A DNA stretch of 57,117 nt from the IMG/VR virus record IMGVR_UViG_3300037096_000048, positions 1 through 57,117 of that record. One strand, written 5' to 3'. A program made the position numbers and the translations under genes. This document shows positions 22,577 through 32,155 of the stretch, one piece after another. A model generated the notes under the pieces. It was not told the DNA's origin and did no database searches. It saw only the letters and a list, made by a program, of their open reading frames with translations. Origin of the DNA: a virus. Position 1 is the first letter of the stretch. Every line of letters begins with the position of its first letter.

Positions 22577-25500
22577 ATGGTTGATGGTTCTGGCATACCG
22601 ACAACATCTGATGCAGATCAGGAATTCGATGCTACGGTGGCTAGGGCTAACTCACCGGCTGAAGCCCCTGCAGCACCCTACGTTCAACCGATGACCGAAC
22701 AAGCACCGCAAGGGCCTGTCAACGTCATGAATCCCCAGGGTGATCTCGTAAGCATCCCTGGTGAGCACCTTGATGCCGCGCTAGCTGGCGGTTATACTCG
22801 CGCTACACAAGCTCAGCTCGATGCCTACGACCAGCAACAGAAATATGGCACCGGGTTACAGACTGCCAAGACAGCTGCAGAATCAACTGCAAAGGGTCTG
22901 GTTGGTCCGCTAGCGCCATTGGTTGAGACGGATATACTTGGTATTGACCCAAAAGAGATTGCCGCTAGAGAGGAAGCTAACCCTGGTGTAGCTACTGCGG
23001 GCACTATTGGCGGGTTGACCGTGGGCTCTATCTACGGCGTCGGTGAAGCTGCTCTATTAGGCAAGGCTGGCGATTTAGCTGCCCATGGCGTCGCTGCTAT
23101 GCTGCCAGAAGCTACGGGGCTTGCTGGACGACTTGGCACGGGTATTGCGACTGGAGCTGCACGAGGGGTTGCAGAGAATGCTCTGTTTCAAGCCGGGGAC
23201 GAAACCTCGAAGATGATCGAGCAACCCACAGCTGACTTTACTGATACGGCAATGACGAATGTGGGTATGGCCGCGTTGCTAGGCGGCGGTATTGGAGGTG
23301 CATTCGGCACGGTGTCACCATTGTGGAAAGCTACGTTCGGCAAGGATGCACAGGCTGGACTAGAAGCCGCACACAATGACGCGAATGGCATTCCACAGAC
23401 TTCAGGTCCTGACCTTCCAGGCCCGATCAAGAAGATCATCTCAGTGTATGGCGGTGTATCTGAGAAGGACACAACAACTTACTTGAAAGAACGCGACGCC
23501 ATGCGTGCGCTGCCATCCACAGATGAAATCTATCAGCATGGTTTACAGTATGTTGGAACCATCAACGATGCCGTTGCAAAAGGCAAGATGGATGAAGTTG
23601 ATGCTCTAGCGGCATATAAAAGCGCTGACTCCGATATGAGACAAGACTTGAAAGAGCAGGGTTATGATGTCAGAAATGCCGCGAAAACGGCAGCGGACAG
23701 TTTGAAACAAGCCCAGACCGATTTAGCTGGCACTTTACGCACTAATGCCACAGAGACCGCACCGTCTATCACCGACGCCGTGGGCAAGTTAAAGCAACAG
23801 GCTTTAGATGGCAGCGAAGCCGCCGTTGATGCCCTACATTACTCAGACAAGACTATAAGTCTTGAAAATACTTATAATAAAGGGCAAGAATTAATTGATA
23901 AGCTTCGACTTCGAGGAACTACAGAGGCCAAAGCTCAGGCGCAACAACTGCAAACATATCTCGACGGCGTGCATCAAGACCTTGGTGATATTAATGCAGT
24001 ACCCGCTGCTCGTGCAAAGCCTCTAATCCAAGGCTTACAGGCTAACGGCAAGTATGGTTTAGGCGCCAGTGAGTTTGATAAGGGCTTGTCTGGCCAATAT
24101 AAACAGTTAGCCTACACATTGGATAGCGATCTTAAGACAGCAGTTCCGGAATATGCCGCAGCTATGAAGCCCGTAGCAGCTAAGTTTTCATTGCTGGACG
24201 ACCTCAAGGACTACGGTGACCCCGACTCAGCCGCTAGGCGTATCAAGGGCTTGACAGATCCGCTGAAGTACAAGGAAGATATGCCAATGCTGCGAGACCT
24301 GGAAGCGCACACGAATACTCAGTTTACGAATCATATTGAGCCTTATGCTAATCCTGACATCACAGCACGCCTGAAGAAAGCGATACCTGAATATGCTGAG
24401 CACCAGAAAGCAGCTGCGATTGAGGCCGAGTTCAAGAATCCTCGCACTCAAGCCGCCATGCAAGAGGCTCTGGCCAATTCTCCGGAGCATAAAGCTTTGG
24501 TCTCGGCCCGCGCAGCGAAGGAAGCCGCTATACTTGAGAAAGAAAGTCTTAGAGGAGTTACGACCGGGAACCTGGAAAGTAAACTAAAGTCTCTAGGAAT
24601 GGGCAAGGAAGGTGCTAAGAATGCCTTTGCACAGTTTCCCCAGATGAACGGACAGAACCTTGAAGATGTCCTTCGTCTTAAGCGGACACAAGAAGCGTTT
24701 TCCAAGGGTCAGATGAACGGCAGCCGCTTAGTGAATGCATTCGCCGGGTTGCTGGGCGGCATCGGCGGCCTATTCACTGGGCATACGTTCGCTGGTATGG
24801 CCCTAGGTTCCCAAGTCGGCGCATTTGAGGACAGGTATGGCCCCACATCGGTGCAGAAACTTCTGGATATTTATCTTAACAATCCCTCTAACCCAATCGT
24901 GAAAGCTCTGGGCGGCGGTGTGTCGGCCGATGCTGCACGTGTTGCCATGGCCAAAGTAGTGGATAGTGCCAATCCAGCCAGCGCCGAGGGCTTTAAAGCT
25001 GCTGCAGATTTGATCCATAATGCCACGAAAGGCGAAAATTTAATCACGAAAGCCACTAAAGGCATCTTCAAGGCCGGTGCCGAAGTACTTCCATCATCTC
25101 AGCTGCCTACAGATGCCACTAGAGCCTCAATAGACAAGAGTCTGAAACGTATCCAGACCAATCCAAATGAGTTACTGCAGAAGTCAAACAATGCTGCATA
25201 TTACATGCCACAACACGGCGCCGCACTTGCACAAACAGCCACGAAAGCTTCAAACTATCTCAATTCAATCCGCCCCAATACCGCACCAGCTCAGCCATTA
25301 GATTCCAAGCGCGACCCAAGCCCAACTGAGAAAGCCGCCTTCGGAAGGGCATTAGATATAGCTCAGCAGCCCTTAGTTGTGCTCAAGAGCCTGGCTGAAG
25401 GTCGTTTAGTGCCGGATGACATGAAGCACCTACAGGCTCTGTACCCTGCTCTGACAGCAAAACTGCAATCCGGACTTATATCGCAGATGACAGAGCACAT

Positions 25501-25768
25501 TTCTAAGGGTGAAAGCGTGCCGTATAGCACCCGAATGGGCCTCTCATTGTTCTTAGGACAGCCTTTAGACAGCACTATGACCCCTACAGGCATAACAGCT
25601 GCTCAGATGGCCCTGGTGATGCCAAGCAAGGGTGCTCCGGCTACTTCTCCCACGAATGGAAAACCTCCATCGGCTAGTAGCGTCAAAGGATTAGAGAAAA
25701 TGGGCACTATGTACCAGACAGCGGGTCAGAAAGCGCAGAAGGATCGGGATGCTGGAGCTAAAGCCTAG
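22577..25768 (+). CDS. Large internal virion / ejection protein
   Basis: The 1063-residue protein has a start with an AAGG site. An N-terminal region with NPQGDLVSIPGEHLDAALAG is followed by two glycine-rich hydrophobic segments (VATAGTIGGLTVGSIYGVGE, about 137-156, and MAALLGGGIGGAFGTV, about 230-245) that look membrane-active. Then comes a long mostly helical region and a third hydrophobic segment (FAGLLGGIGGLFTGH). The last position among the core genes, the size and the helical content match the largest ejection protein of podophages. No lytic transglycosylase motif is visible in it. Confidence 0.65.
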   Translation: MVDGSGIPTTSDADQEFDATVARANSPAEAPAAPYVQPMTEQAPQGPVNVMNPQGDLVSIPGEHLDAALAGGYTRATQAQLDAYDQQQKYGTGLQTAKTAAESTAKGLVGPLAPLVETDILGIDPKEIAAREEANPGVATAGTIGGLTVGSIYGVGEAALLGKAGDLAAHGVAAMLPEATGLAGRLGTGIATGAARGVAENALFQAGDETSKMIEQPTADFTDTAMTNVGMAALLGGGIGGAFGTVSPLWKATFGKDAQAGLEAAHNDANGIPQTSGPDLPGPIKKIISVYGGVSEKDTTTYLKERDAMRALPSTDEIYQHGLQYVGTINDAVAKGKMDEVDALAAYKSADSDMRQDLKEQGYDVRNAAKTAADSLKQAQTDLAGTLRTNATETAPSITDAVGKLKQQALDGSEAAVDALHYSDKTISLENTYNKGQELIDKLRLRGTTEAKAQAQQLQTYLDGVHQDLGDINAVPAARAKPLIQGLQANGKYGLGASEFDKGLSGQYKQLAYTLDSDLKTAVPEYAAAMKPVAAKFSLLDDLKDYGDPDSAARRIKGLTDPLKYKEDMPMLRDLEAHTNTQFTNHIEPYANPDITARLKKAIPEYAEHQKAAAIEAEFKNPRTQAAMQEALANSPEHKALVSARAAKEAAILEKESLRGVTTGNLESKLKSLGMGKEGAKNAFAQFPQMNGQNLEDVLRLKRTQEAFSKGQMNGSRLVNAFAGLLGGIGGLFTGHTFAGMALGSQVGAFEDRYGPTSVQKLLDIYLNNPSNPIVKALGGGVSADAARVAMAKVVDSANPASAEGFKAAADLIHNATKGENLITKATKGIFKAGAEVLPSSQLPTDATRASIDKSLKRIQTNPNELLQKSNNAAYYMPQHGAALAQTATKASNYLNSIRPNTAPAQPLDSKRDPSPTEKAAFGRALDIAQQPLVVLKSLAEGRLVPDDMKHLQALYPALTAKLQSGLISQMTEHISKGESVPYSTRMGLSLFLGQPLDSTMTPTGITAAQMALVMPSKGAPATSPTNGKPPSASSVKGLEKMGTMYQTAGQKAQKDRDAGAKA

Positions 25769-25794
25769 ACCAAAAACGCTCTGGTGAACAGTCT

Positions 25795-25809
25795 AGGGCC
25801 ATAAGCCCT
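25795..25809 (+). terminator. Possible weak hairpin after the ejection genes
   Basis: AGGGC at 25795 pairs with GCCCT ending at 25809 around a five-base loop, 27 bases after the stop codon. There is no T run behind it (TTAACTTATAAG), so termination would be poor. It marks the break between the ejection genes and the fibre genes, and may instead shape the leader of the gene at 25831. Confidence 0.25.
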
Positions 25810-25830
25810 TAACTTATAAGGGGTCTGTCA

Positions 25831-26223
25831 ATGTCTTCTCGCCCAATCCTCAGTCCATTCCAAGTCATCACCAACGGCGCCATGGTCGGCAATCTGACTA
25901 GCATCGTAAGCGTCATCCAAAACCTTTCTATGCTCAGCTATGCGGCGAGTTGGACTGGTGCGACACCGGTGGGCACTTTGTCAGTCCAGGTCAGCAATGA
26001 CTATTCGCAATACGCTGATGGCTCCGTGAATAATCCAGGCACCTGGACTACTATGATTTTGAATGTGGGCGGAGTGCCATCACCGACTGTCCCGGTAACT
26101 GGATCTCCCGGCACTGCATTTATTGACATTGACCAAACTGCTGCTTATGCAATGCGTTTAATTTACACGGCTGGGTCAGGCACAGGTTCTTTGCAAGCTT
26201 TCTTGAACGGGAAAGTAGCATAA
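25831..26223 (+). CDS. Fibre-region protein, paralogue of 29818
   Basis: The 130-residue beta-rich protein has an AAGGGG site. The core SWTGATPVGTLSVQVSNDYS and the ending AYAMRLIYTAGSGTGSLQAFLNGK align with the 126-residue protein at 29818 (VWTGSPIGNFTLEVSND, RWVRLVYTATASVGSLVSARLNPK). Such domains occur as small fibre-associated or adhesin proteins in podophages. The two paralogues bracket the long fibre gene, suggesting that both assemble on the tail fibre or baseplate. Confidence 0.65.
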   Translation: MSSRPILSPFQVITNGAMVGNLTSIVSVIQNLSMLSYAASWTGATPVGTLSVQVSNDYSQYADGSVNNPGTWTTMILNVGGVPSPTVPVTGSPGTAFIDIDQTAAYAMRLIYTAGSGTGSLQAFLNGKVA

Positions 26224-26224
26224 A

Positions 26225-29143
26225 ATGGTTTACGCTCAATACCCATTTGAACTTGGCGGGGGAGTTACTACCATAAATGGCTTGACTGGCGCAGTGACCT
26301 TAGTTGGCGGCACGGACATTTCTGTTGCTGTAGCTGGACAGAATATCACTATTGCTTTCACTGGAGCTGGCTTATTCGCTAATACTGCATTGAGCAACCT
26401 CGCTGCAGTGGCTATAAATACTTCCCTGCTCCCCGGTGCAGATAACTCTATCGATCTAGGCTCATTGACCTTGGGTTTCCGCAATACGTTCATGGATGGG
26501 TATACTCAGTACACTGCAATAGCCACGCCAAGTGCGCCAGCGGCAGGACACAAACTCATTTATGCTACTACCGAGTCTACCCAGACGGTAATGGCAGGAC
26601 TTGGCCCGACGGGCAATCAAGTCATCATGTTCCAAGACATCTTAACGCCAGCTTTCAATGCATCTGGCGGCACCATTACCCGAGGTCAAGCTGTAATCCA
26701 GAGCGGTGAGAGCGGCGGAACTCCAGCGTTCATCTTAGCAGAAGCGAATTCAGGTACAGGCGCGCAAGTTTATGGCCTTGTACTGACAACATCCATCGCG
26801 TCGGGCGCTATTGGCGAAGTGTTATCTCAAGGAAAGTTAACAGGAGTTAATACTTCTGCTTTTAACGCTGGTGATACACTCTATCTATCTGACACTGTTC
26901 CGGGCGGCCTGCAAAACTTCCCCCCGGTGTATCCGTCGTTTGTTACTAAGATCGGCGTCGTACTGGTAGCAGATGCCACAGTCGGTGTTATTTCTCTTCA
27001 GATCATTCCTGCCGTTATTTTGCCTGTTATTGCAAGCCCTGTCGGCTTTTATTATTGGGCAATAGCATCAGCAGATATTGCTGGCTATGATCAAATGAAT
27101 ACTGCACCTAGCACTGCGGCTACCGTAATATTCACTTCCACAGGGTCTACTAGCAAGACCTTGATGGAAGCATTTGCCACGCCTATTGGTTCGCCGGATA
27201 CTACGAGTATCCCAGCAGGTAGCTGGTTGTTCACGATATTTGCTAAGGCTTCTTCCGCAGCAGGAACCAACACTGTCACGGTTGATGTGTACCAGCGTTC
27301 CCAGCCGGGCGGAGTTGAGACATTACTCTTCACAGTTGTAACGCCACAACTGACTGCTACATTAGCGGAATATGATGTGCTTTATACGTCAGGTGCTATA
27401 ACGCTGTTGGCAACTGATAGACTGGTGTTTAAGGTTTCAGGAACTAGCTCGGTAGCCGCGCACACAATCTCTTTCTATACGCAAGACACTAGCAATAACA
27501 GCTTTGTTTCCACGCCTTTGGCGGCGGGCACTGGTGCAACGACCAGTATATCCGTTGCTACAGCCAACGGCTTTGCCGGGACTTCTAGCGGCGGTACGAC
27601 TCCAGTATTGACTTTGTCAACTACTCTGACTACTCCAGTAGTTGCAGCAAATGGTACAGCGTTGATAGCGGGCACGACAACCGGCACGGGCTCGACAGTG
27701 ATGTTGAATGCCGGTCCTACTTTCACGGGTACTATGGGTGGTGGGGCACTTACACTCACAACAGCACTGGCCGTGACAAGCGGTGGAACGGGTCAGAACT
27801 CTGCTTTGACCCAGTGGGGAAGCATCTACGCAGCATCGGCCACAGCGATGGCATCTACCGCAGCCGGAACAACTGGCCAAGTTCTCACTGCTGCGACTGG
27901 GGGTGCTCCTACTTGGTCAACTAATCCTAGTGGTGCTGCTATATCCATCGGTGCCCTAGATGCTCAAGCTGAGAATGCTAAGGGTTTAGCGCTGGTATCC
28001 GGTGTTCTGTCAGCCCAGAGCGCAGATGCAACACATCCTGGCATGGTTAATAATACTACACAAACTCTTGGAGGCGCAAAGACATTTAACGCTTATATGG
28101 GAATTGGGATAGCTGCGGTCAACACTACTGGATTGCTGGTGTCCGCCGAAGCCGCCGGTGTAGGTGCTGGTACTGAAGTTGCTTTCAGAGACATCAGTAC
28201 TTACACTCCGTCTGGTGGAACAGGTATTTCTTTCTTTTCCACTCCGACTGTAGCGACCAATACTGTAGCTCTCATATACCATTATAATGCAGTCAACACA
28301 GTTGTCAGCAGCGGCGCTCTGACTAGAGAAGTTGGATTTCTGTACGGAACTCCCGGATCAACCCAGGCCGTTACGGGTATGGCCGTGGTAACGGATAATG
28401 TTGTCTTCACGGGTAATTGGTTCATAAATCAAGTTAGCACGTTGCCTAGTTTATTCAGCGGACCCGTTACCGCAGGCGCATCTGGAACTAGTTTAGCAGT
28501 TACGAGTAACGCAACTGTCGGCGGCACGCTCACGGTGACTGGGCTACTAACCGCTTCCGCTGATCTTGCGGTGACTGGAAACATCATAGATACAGGAGCG
28601 GGCGGCCCGCCCTATCTCCAGTTGGTAAATAACCAAACTGGCGGTGTGAACTACAGCCTGTATTCCGCAAATTCCGCCAGTAATGGATTCAACGGATTTG
28701 GCATCTTGGATAGTTCATCGACGTATGTCTTTAAAATAATTGCTGGAACGGGTGCCGCAACTTTTTCAGGACCGCTCACTGTGACTGGCGCGACGACATT
28801 GAACGGCTCTTCAACGACAAATAACGGCGCCGAGTTTCTAGCCGGCGGGGTCGCGGACTTCGGGAAAACCTACGTAACATCGGCCGGGAATTTCACAATC
28901 GCAAATAACGTCTGGCACGTCATTGTGAATGCGGGGACTCAGACTACCCTCACAATCACGATGCCAGCGGTCGCAAATAACGGCCAGATCGTAACGATCT
29001 CGTTTGTTGGTGCCATTACGACTCTTTCTGTCGTGGCAAATACCGGGCAGACGCTCGACGGGACGCCGACGACTGCGGCCCTGAATGCATTTGCTACTTG
29101 GATCTACAATACGAGCACCACCACTTGGTATCGGTGCGGATAA
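26225..29143 (+). CDS. Tail fibre protein
   Basis: The 972-residue protein has many short repeats rich in Gly, Thr, Ala and Ser, and typical fibre phrases: the N-terminal INGLTGAVTLVGGTDI, SGGTGQNSALTQWGSIYAAS, GQVLTAATGGAPTWSTN and QTLGGAKTFNAY. It should be a trimer that binds the host surface. No intramolecular chaperone domain is visible at the end. From about 28790 the DNA becomes richer in G and C with different codon choice, and the last 115 residues (GNFTIANNVWHVIVNAG, GQTLDGTPT) look like an exchanged C-terminal receptor-binding domain. Confidence 0.8.
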   Translation: MVYAQYPFELGGGVTTINGLTGAVTLVGGTDISVAVAGQNITIAFTGAGLFANTALSNLAAVAINTSLLPGADNSIDLGSLTLGFRNTFMDGYTQYTAIATPSAPAAGHKLIYATTESTQTVMAGLGPTGNQVIMFQDILTPAFNASGGTITRGQAVIQSGESGGTPAFILAEANSGTGAQVYGLVLTTSIASGAIGEVLSQGKLTGVNTSAFNAGDTLYLSDTVPGGLQNFPPVYPSFVTKIGVVLVADATVGVISLQIIPAVILPVIASPVGFYYWAIASADIAGYDQMNTAPSTAATVIFTSTGSTSKTLMEAFATPIGSPDTTSIPAGSWLFTIFAKASSAAGTNTVTVDVYQRSQPGGVETLLFTVVTPQLTATLAEYDVLYTSGAITLLATDRLVFKVSGTSSVAAHTISFYTQDTSNNSFVSTPLAAGTGATTSISVATANGFAGTSSGGTTPVLTLSTTLTTPVVAANGTALIAGTTTGTGSTVMLNAGPTFTGTMGGGALTLTTALAVTSGGTGQNSALTQWGSIYAASATAMASTAAGTTGQVLTAATGGAPTWSTNPSGAAISIGALDAQAENAKGLALVSGVLSAQSADATHPGMVNNTTQTLGGAKTFNAYMGIGIAAVNTTGLLVSAEAAGVGAGTEVAFRDISTYTPSGGTGISFFSTPTVATNTVALIYHYNAVNTVVSSGALTREVGFLYGTPGSTQAVTGMAVVTDNVVFTGNWFINQVSTLPSLFSGPVTAGASGTSLAVTSNATVGGTLTVTGLLTASADLAVTGNIIDTGAGGPPYLQLVNNQTGGVNYSLYSANSASNGFNGFGILDSSSTYVFKIIAGTGAATFSGPLTVTGATTLNGSSTTNNGAEFLAGGVADFGKTYVTSAGNFTIANNVWHVIVNAGTQTTLTITMPAVANNGQIVTISFVGAITTLSVVANTGQTLDGTPTTAALNAFATWIYNTSTTTWYRCG

Positions 29144-29157
29144 CAGAAGGAATAAAT

Positions 29158-29490
29158 ATGGCAAATACATTGAAAGACGGCGTAGCAAATATTATATGTG
29201 GATTAGGGACTTACACCTATACCACAACTGTAACAGGCATCCTGTTTGTCTCGGCGCAGTGCTTGGAGAATCCTCCATCCAGCATTAGCATCACTCTGAG
29301 TCAGACGGGTAGCATCACAGCATCGGTGACTTCCACTGCACCAACTGTGCCTCAGGAAAACATCACCGTGCAGACTAAGTTCAACATTACTGCCGGAGAT
29401 ATCATCACGGTGGCTATCAGCTCTGCAGCGGCAATCGATAATCAACTAAACACTGTGAAAACTACGGTAACATTGGGAAGAACAAACTAA
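29158..29490 (+). CDS. Small fibre-associated protein, tandem paralogue of 29501
   Basis: The protein has 110 residues; ATG at 29158 was chosen because GAAGGAATAAAT precedes it, although the frame is open upstream. The beta pattern SISITLSQTGSITASVTST with ENITVQTKFNITAGDIITVAIS and the ending KTTVTLGRTN aligns with the next gene product. It likely arose by tandem duplication. The role is probably fibre tip or decoration, inferred from position. Confidence 0.65.
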   Translation: MANTLKDGVANIICGLGTYTYTTTVTGILFVSAQCLENPPSSISITLSQTGSITASVTSTAPTVPQENITVQTKFNITAGDIITVAISSAAAIDNQLNTVKTTVTLGRTN

Positions 29491-29500
29491 GGGGAATGGT

Positions 29501-29818
29501 ATGAACGGGTTTCAAGCGTCGGTTAAAGCAGGTCTGAGTACAAGTCAACACAAGGTAATCACGGCGGGAGTTTATAAACTTTCAGCTTTTACCACAGTGC
29601 TGCCAGTGTCGGGCATCACAGTGACTTTGAGCCAGTCAGGAAGTACGACGGCATCCATTGCTTCGACTCAAACTCAGTTGGGTGAGAGCGTTACTATTGA
29701 GAAGTCCTTTAACTGCGCGATTGGAGATATGCTCATGTGCCAAGTGACTTCATCTACGCCCATGGATCAACCTCCAAACATGATCAAGACTGTAATCAGC
29801 CTGAATAGGATAAGCTAA
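29501..29818 (+). CDS. Small fibre-associated protein, tandem paralogue of 29158
   Basis: The 105-residue protein has an AAGGGG site. It shares with its upstream neighbour the sequence ITVTLSQSGSTTASIASTQ, a SVTIEKSFNCAIGDML strand pair and the ending IKTVISLNRIS. The level of divergence shows an old duplication, with both copies kept. It overlaps the next gene by TAATG. Confidence 0.65.
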   Translation: MNGFQASVKAGLSTSQHKVITAGVYKLSAFTTVLPVSGITVTLSQSGSTTASIASTQTQLGESVTIEKSFNCAIGDMLMCQVTSSTPMDQPPNMIKTVISLNRIS

Positions 29819-30198
29819 TGCGAGTTGCATCAATCGATATGTTACAGCCAACAGGCGGTCTCCCGCTTGACTTGACCGTCAGTCAAGCAACCGCAGGTTT
29901 CTATGTGGGTCAGGCATTTAATTACTCAATTCAAATGGTATGGACTGGCAGTCCTATCGGAAACTTCACTCTTGAAGTTAGCAATGACAGCGGACCATAT
30001 GAAGGCGTTATTACCCCGTCATCCCCCGGTGTAGTAAATTGGGACACATATGTAGGTTCTACCGTTGCAGCCGGTGCGGGATCTGGCTCGTGGCTCTATG
30101 ACGTAACCCTGACAGGCGTGCGCTGGGTGCGCCTGGTATACACTGCAACCGCATCTGTCGGATCACTAGTGTCCGCTAGATTGAATCCTAAAGGATAA
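29818..30198 (+). CDS. Fibre-region protein, paralogue of 25831
   Basis: The 126-residue protein starts in a TAATG overlap. It has the same domain as the gene before the long fibre (WTGSPIGNFTLEVSND and VRWVRLVYTATASVGSL). The N-terminus (LPLDLTVSQATAGFYVGQ) differs, so the two copies may bind different partners. A structural fibre component is likely. Confidence 0.65.
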   Translation: MRVASIDMLQPTGGLPLDLTVSQATAGFYVGQAFNYSIQMVWTGSPIGNFTLEVSNDSGPYEGVITPSSPGVVNWDTYVGSTVAAGAGSGSWLYDVTLTGVRWVRLVYTATASVGSLVSARLNPKG

Positions 30199-30201
30199 TT
30201 T

Positions 30202-31107
30202 ATGCCAACCAACGGCTCAACGATCCTACCCCCAACTGGTGGCGGCGCAGGCGGTGCAGATACAGCCCTAGACAATCTGACAACCACGTCTATCAACATG
30301 AGTCTAATTCCCAATAATGATGCGAGTCTATTTTTAGGCGCATCAGGACTTCGATGGGGGGGACTGTATGTCGTCAATATCCTAGACAATTCTGGTACAC
30401 CGGCTATTGACATAACCAATAGAAATCTTGATGATGAGAATGGAAATAGGCAGCTTACTTGGAATTCAACTGTCGGGGTTAAGATATGGAATCAACTAGA
30501 GTTTCAAGCCCCAGGTCAGAGTAGTAGCACGTTCCTTACACAGGCAGCCTCGCCGGATATGGCCAGTGCGTATGAAATCATATGGCCGCCAGCCCAGGGT
30601 GCAGCAACCACAGTTTTAGAGAATGATGGGGCTGGCAACCTAAGTTGGGTGGCAAATGGCGGGAGTACGCCCACATTTGCATCTGCAAAGTATAATACTT
30701 CTTCGCAAGCTATCTATGGTTCCTTGGCACCTCTTCAATGTTCGGTGGCAGAGTTTGATAATCTTACAGCTTACAATCCTGCTACGGGATTATTTACTGT
30801 TCCGGCGGGACAAGCTGGGATTTATATGGTTGGTTTTGGTGTTAACGGTACTACGGCTATGGCCACCTTCACAGATGAATTGATGTTACTAGCCACTTTA
30901 GGACAAAATTCTAATGCAAACGTTACATTGATATCACAGTTAATTTATCAAGTAATCGGCGTTGCATTATCTCCACAAACATCAGCCTGGACAACGATCA
31001 GCGCAGCTGTAGGGGATACACTGTCGGTACAATTGGAGACTTCTACAGATTTTAGTTTAACAGGTGCGGGTGCAGCGAATTGGGTATCTTTTGTACGAGT
31101 TGGATAA
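30202..31107 (+). CDS. Tail fibre protein with a C1q/TNF-like C-terminal domain
   Basis: The 301-residue protein has an N-terminal part (residues 1-70, IPNNDASLFLGASGLRWGGLYV) that repeats the motif found in the long fibre (LLPGADNSIDLGSLTLGFRNTF), suggesting a shared attachment or trimerisation unit. The C-terminal 140 residues (VAEFDNLTAYNPATGLFTVP, AGIYMVGFGVN, TISAAVGDTLSVQLETST) match the jelly-roll of C1q-like domains, which trimerise and often bind receptors in phage fibres. It probably determines host range together with the fibre at 26225. Confidence 0.7.
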   Translation: MPTNGSTILPPTGGGAGGADTALDNLTTTSINMSLIPNNDASLFLGASGLRWGGLYVVNILDNSGTPAIDITNRNLDDENGNRQLTWNSTVGVKIWNQLEFQAPGQSSSTFLTQAASPDMASAYEIIWPPAQGAATTVLENDGAGNLSWVANGGSTPTFASAKYNTSSQAIYGSLAPLQCSVAEFDNLTAYNPATGLFTVPAGQAGIYMVGFGVNGTTAMATFTDELMLLATLGQNSNANVTLISQLIYQVIGVALSPQTSAWTTISAAVGDTLSVQLETSTDFSLTGAGAANWVSFVRVG

Positions 31108-31110
31108 GGT

Positions 31111-31356
31111 ATGAGTTTAGACGATAAAATCGACCGTATCGCTGCTGACTTAGGAGATATCAAAGCTCTGCTATTTGCGGAAAGCCAAGCACGGAAAGAC
31201 TTGACCCGGCGCACCGAGGAGTTAGAAAAAGGACTTGAACCGGTGAAATTGCATATCGCCGCAGGTCAAGGCATTGTAAAGTTACTTAGTTTAGCAGCTA
31301 TGATGGCTGCCGCCATGGAAGGCGTAATGGCTCTATTGACCTACTTTAGAAAGTAG
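31111..31356 (+). CDS. Holin-like small membrane protein
   Basis: The 81-residue protein has a coiled-coil N-terminal half (DDKIDRIAADLGDIKALLF, RRTEELEKGLEPVKLHI) and a single C-terminal hydrophobic segment (IVKLLSLAAMMAAAMEGVMALLTYF) before a basic end (RK). Small proteins of this layout next to an endolysin gene are commonly holins or holin-related. The endolysin gene lies immediately downstream on the opposite strand, with only two bases between the two stop codons, so the lysis genes are expressed from opposing transcripts. Confidence 0.6.
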   Translation: MSLDDKIDRIAADLGDIKALLFAESQARKDLTRRTEELEKGLEPVKLHIAAGQGIVKLLSLAAMMAAAMEGVMALLTYFRK

Positions 31357-31358
31357 GT

Positions 31359-31832
31359 CTACTCCCTTGCATCCAGGATAGCGTAAAATCCTTTGTAATC
31401 AGAAGCATATAGGCAAGCTTCAGCCGCGCGGCGGGCGACTAGCCCTTCCAAAACTTCGCCGCCAGCGTAGATCCATTTTTTAAACTCCGCTGCCACGACA
31501 CCGCTGTCATAACCTTGGTTGATCTTGTTGAGCAGGGTAGAACCGTTGAGCTTATGCAGGCCCTCGTTGTAGGCGAAGTCTACTAAGGCGTCTAGCTCAT
31601 CATCATCTGGTGTAATGGCTAAGATAGCCCTGACACCAGCTTCAACCTTGTCTAGGTCGTCTGCTAGACGGGCATCGGCTTGCTCCTGGGTCCACTCTGT
31701 GCCCTCGGTGATACCTGCACCTGTTGCACCCCAGCCAATAGTCCAGGGCAAACCTGTGGGGCCAGGATCAGGGTAAGCTTTCAACCGACAACTTTCGAAA
31801 GAATGCAACAATTCTAAACCTTTATAATTCAT
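31359..31832 (-). CDS. Endolysin, GH24 T4-type lysozyme (muramidase)
   Basis: The 157-residue protein has the catalytic triad of GH24 lysozymes visible at E13, D22 and T31 (SFES...AYPDP...WTIGWGAT). Further conserved blocks are TEGTEWTQEQADARL, ALVDFAYNEG and GLVARRAAEACLY. It cleaves the glycan strand of peptidoglycan at the end of infection. No signal peptide is seen, so export needs a holin. It is the last gene of a leftward operon and overlaps the gene upstream of it by four bases. Confidence 0.92.
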   Translation of the reverse strand: MNYKGLELLHSFESCRLKAYPDPGPTGLPWTIGWGATGAGITEGTEWTQEQADARLADDLDKVEAGVRAILAITPDDDELDALVDFAYNEGLHKLNGSTLLNKINQGYDSGVVAAEFKKWIYAGGEVLEGLVARRAAEACLYASDYKGFYAILDARE

Positions 31833-32155
31833 TTTTTAACCCTTTTCCATTCATAGACCGTTATTTTTCCATGCCTTTCACCGTTTGTTGAAAAAGCATT
31901 TTTAGCTGCCTCTTCTGTGCCATAGTTCATAAGCCCCGGAGTACCATCACAGTCTAGAATCCAAAGTGTTTTAAACGGAGTTTTCTCTTTAAGTTTTCGG
32001 CATTGTTTGTAGTGGACTTCCATACTTTGGCCACACTTAGTTTTAACCATCATAAAACCACGATCTTTTACGGCAGTAACAGTTAAAGCTTCAACATCTG
32101 AAGCAATATCTGTCCCGTATGCTCGTGCTCTATCCCCAACTTTGAACTTGTTCAT
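31829..32155 (-). CDS. Hypothetical protein with an SH3/KOW-like start
   Basis: The 108-residue protein opens KFKVGDRARAYGTDI, a short beta motif that also opens the unrelated-length protein at 34193 (HKFKIGDRVKIKDI) and the one at 40086 (TKFSIGDYVVSKDN). Such KxGD-x-V starts are typical of small SH3-barrel domains. The second half (WILDCDGTPGLMNYGTEEAA) looks alpha/beta. It lies between helicase and lysozyme and overlaps both by four bases. The function is unknown. Confidence 0.6.
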   Translation of the reverse strand: MNKFKVGDRARAYGTDIASDVEALTVTAVKDRGFMMVKTKCGQSMEVHYKQCRKLKEKTPFKTLWILDCDGTPGLMNYGTEEAAKNAFSTNGERHGKITVYEWKRVKK

